Assembly (NCBI GenBank): GCA_019237595.1
Contig: JAFAGU010000011.1
Location: forward strand, 1 to 13,200
Source of the DNA: Betaproteobacteria bacterium
GTDB taxonomy: Bacteria; Pseudomonadota; Gammaproteobacteria; Burkholderiales; SG8-39
Direction: 5' to 3'
Length of the DNA: 13,200 nt
Positions 13,072-13,200 of the stretch are shown piece after piece. The notes beneath the pieces were generated by a model. That model was not told the DNA's origin and did not search any database. It saw nothing but the letters and a program-made list of their open reading frames with translations. The translations under genes were made by a program, and so were the position numbers. Numbering within the stretch: the first letter of the stretch is position 1; each line of letters opens with the position of its first letter.

Positions 13072-13200
13072 ATGCAACCGGCCCCCCGACCCGCGTCGAT
13101 GACCGCGCCTCCGCTTGCGCCGCCGGGGCTGCCGCGCCTTGCACAGCTCAGCTGGGCGCGATCGCAGGAGCATTGGCGCTTCGTCGTGATCGCCATGCTC
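13072..13200 (+). CDS. Start of an unknown, probably membrane-bound protein (cut by window edge)
   Basis: An open frame begins with ATG at 13072 and stays open to the edge (43 codons). ATG at 13099 is an alternative start. The translation has a proline/alanine-rich N-terminus, then LAQLSWARSQEHWRFVVIAML, which looks like the lead-in to a first membrane helix. About four-fifths of codons end in G or C, as expected for a real gene in this genome. Too little is present to name a family. It is divergent from the permease-like gene. Confidence 0.55.
   Translation, partial: MQPAPRPASMTAPPLAPPGLPRLAQLSWARSQEHWRFVVIAML

Noticed and set aside
12279..13196. Possible long N-terminal extension of the helical-repeat protein
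   Set aside because: The added part is arginine-rich frame shadow of the permease-like gene, which has coherent membrane helices in its own frame.
1..13200. CRISPR arrays, tRNA or rRNA genes, insertion sequences, phage or plasmid genes
   Set aside because: No regularly spaced repeats, cloverleaf-like sequences, transposase or integrase domains, or terminal repeats were seen.

Overview
The window is a gene-dense, GC-rich stretch of a Gram-negative chromosome, most likely from a betaproteobacterium. The evidence is the minus-strand gene order kdsD-kdsC-lptC-lptA-lptB-rpoN-hpf-ptsN-hprK-rapZ. In particular, an HPr kinase gene sits between ptsN and rapZ, which is typical of Betaproteobacteria and differs from the E. 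coli arrangement. The convergent mutY and the divergent CPA2 (Kef-type) antiporter also fit that group. I cannot name a genus from the sequence.

Layout, left to right. (1) Positions 1-176 hold the N-terminal end of a dipeptide/nickel-type ABC permease (minus strand). It is divergent from mutY (197-1180, plus). (2) From 1177 to 8660 runs one tightly packed minus-strand block of ten genes. Read in the direction of transcription, it makes and isomerises the Kdo precursor (kdsD, kdsC), builds the LPS export bridge (lptC, lptA, lptB), and then encodes sigma-54 (rpoN), ribosome hibernation factor (hpf), nitrogen-PTS IIA (ptsN), HPr kinase/phosphorylase (hprK) and RapZ. Most junctions are 4-nt overlaps or gaps under 40 nt. 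(3) A divergent Kef-type K+/H+ antiporter (8701-10665, plus) follows and ends at a bidirectional terminator. (4) From 13036 down to 10717 lies a minus-strand accessory group: an ABC-2-like membrane protein, a membrane-anchored helical-repeat protein, and an orphan type IV pilin-like protein. (5) At the right edge a plus-strand gene begins at 13072 and is cut off by the window.

The most interesting signal is the control region of the pilin gene. It has a -24/-12 element with the exact sigma-54 spacing (11440-11455). A perfect IHF-consensus match (11473-11485) lies just upstream. The sigma factor that would read this promoter is encoded about 6 kb away in the same window. The pilin therefore looks like a separately and conditionally expressed transcription unit. 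The permease and helical-repeat pair next to it has no ATPase partner in view and no function that I recognise.

The central operon is ordinary in content for its clade. It links envelope biogenesis (Kdo, LPS transport, and RapZ control of amino-sugar supply) with PTS-Ntr signalling and sigma-54. I see no rRNA, tRNA, insertion sequence, CRISPR array or phage gene, and no gene-free stretch longer than about 131 bp.
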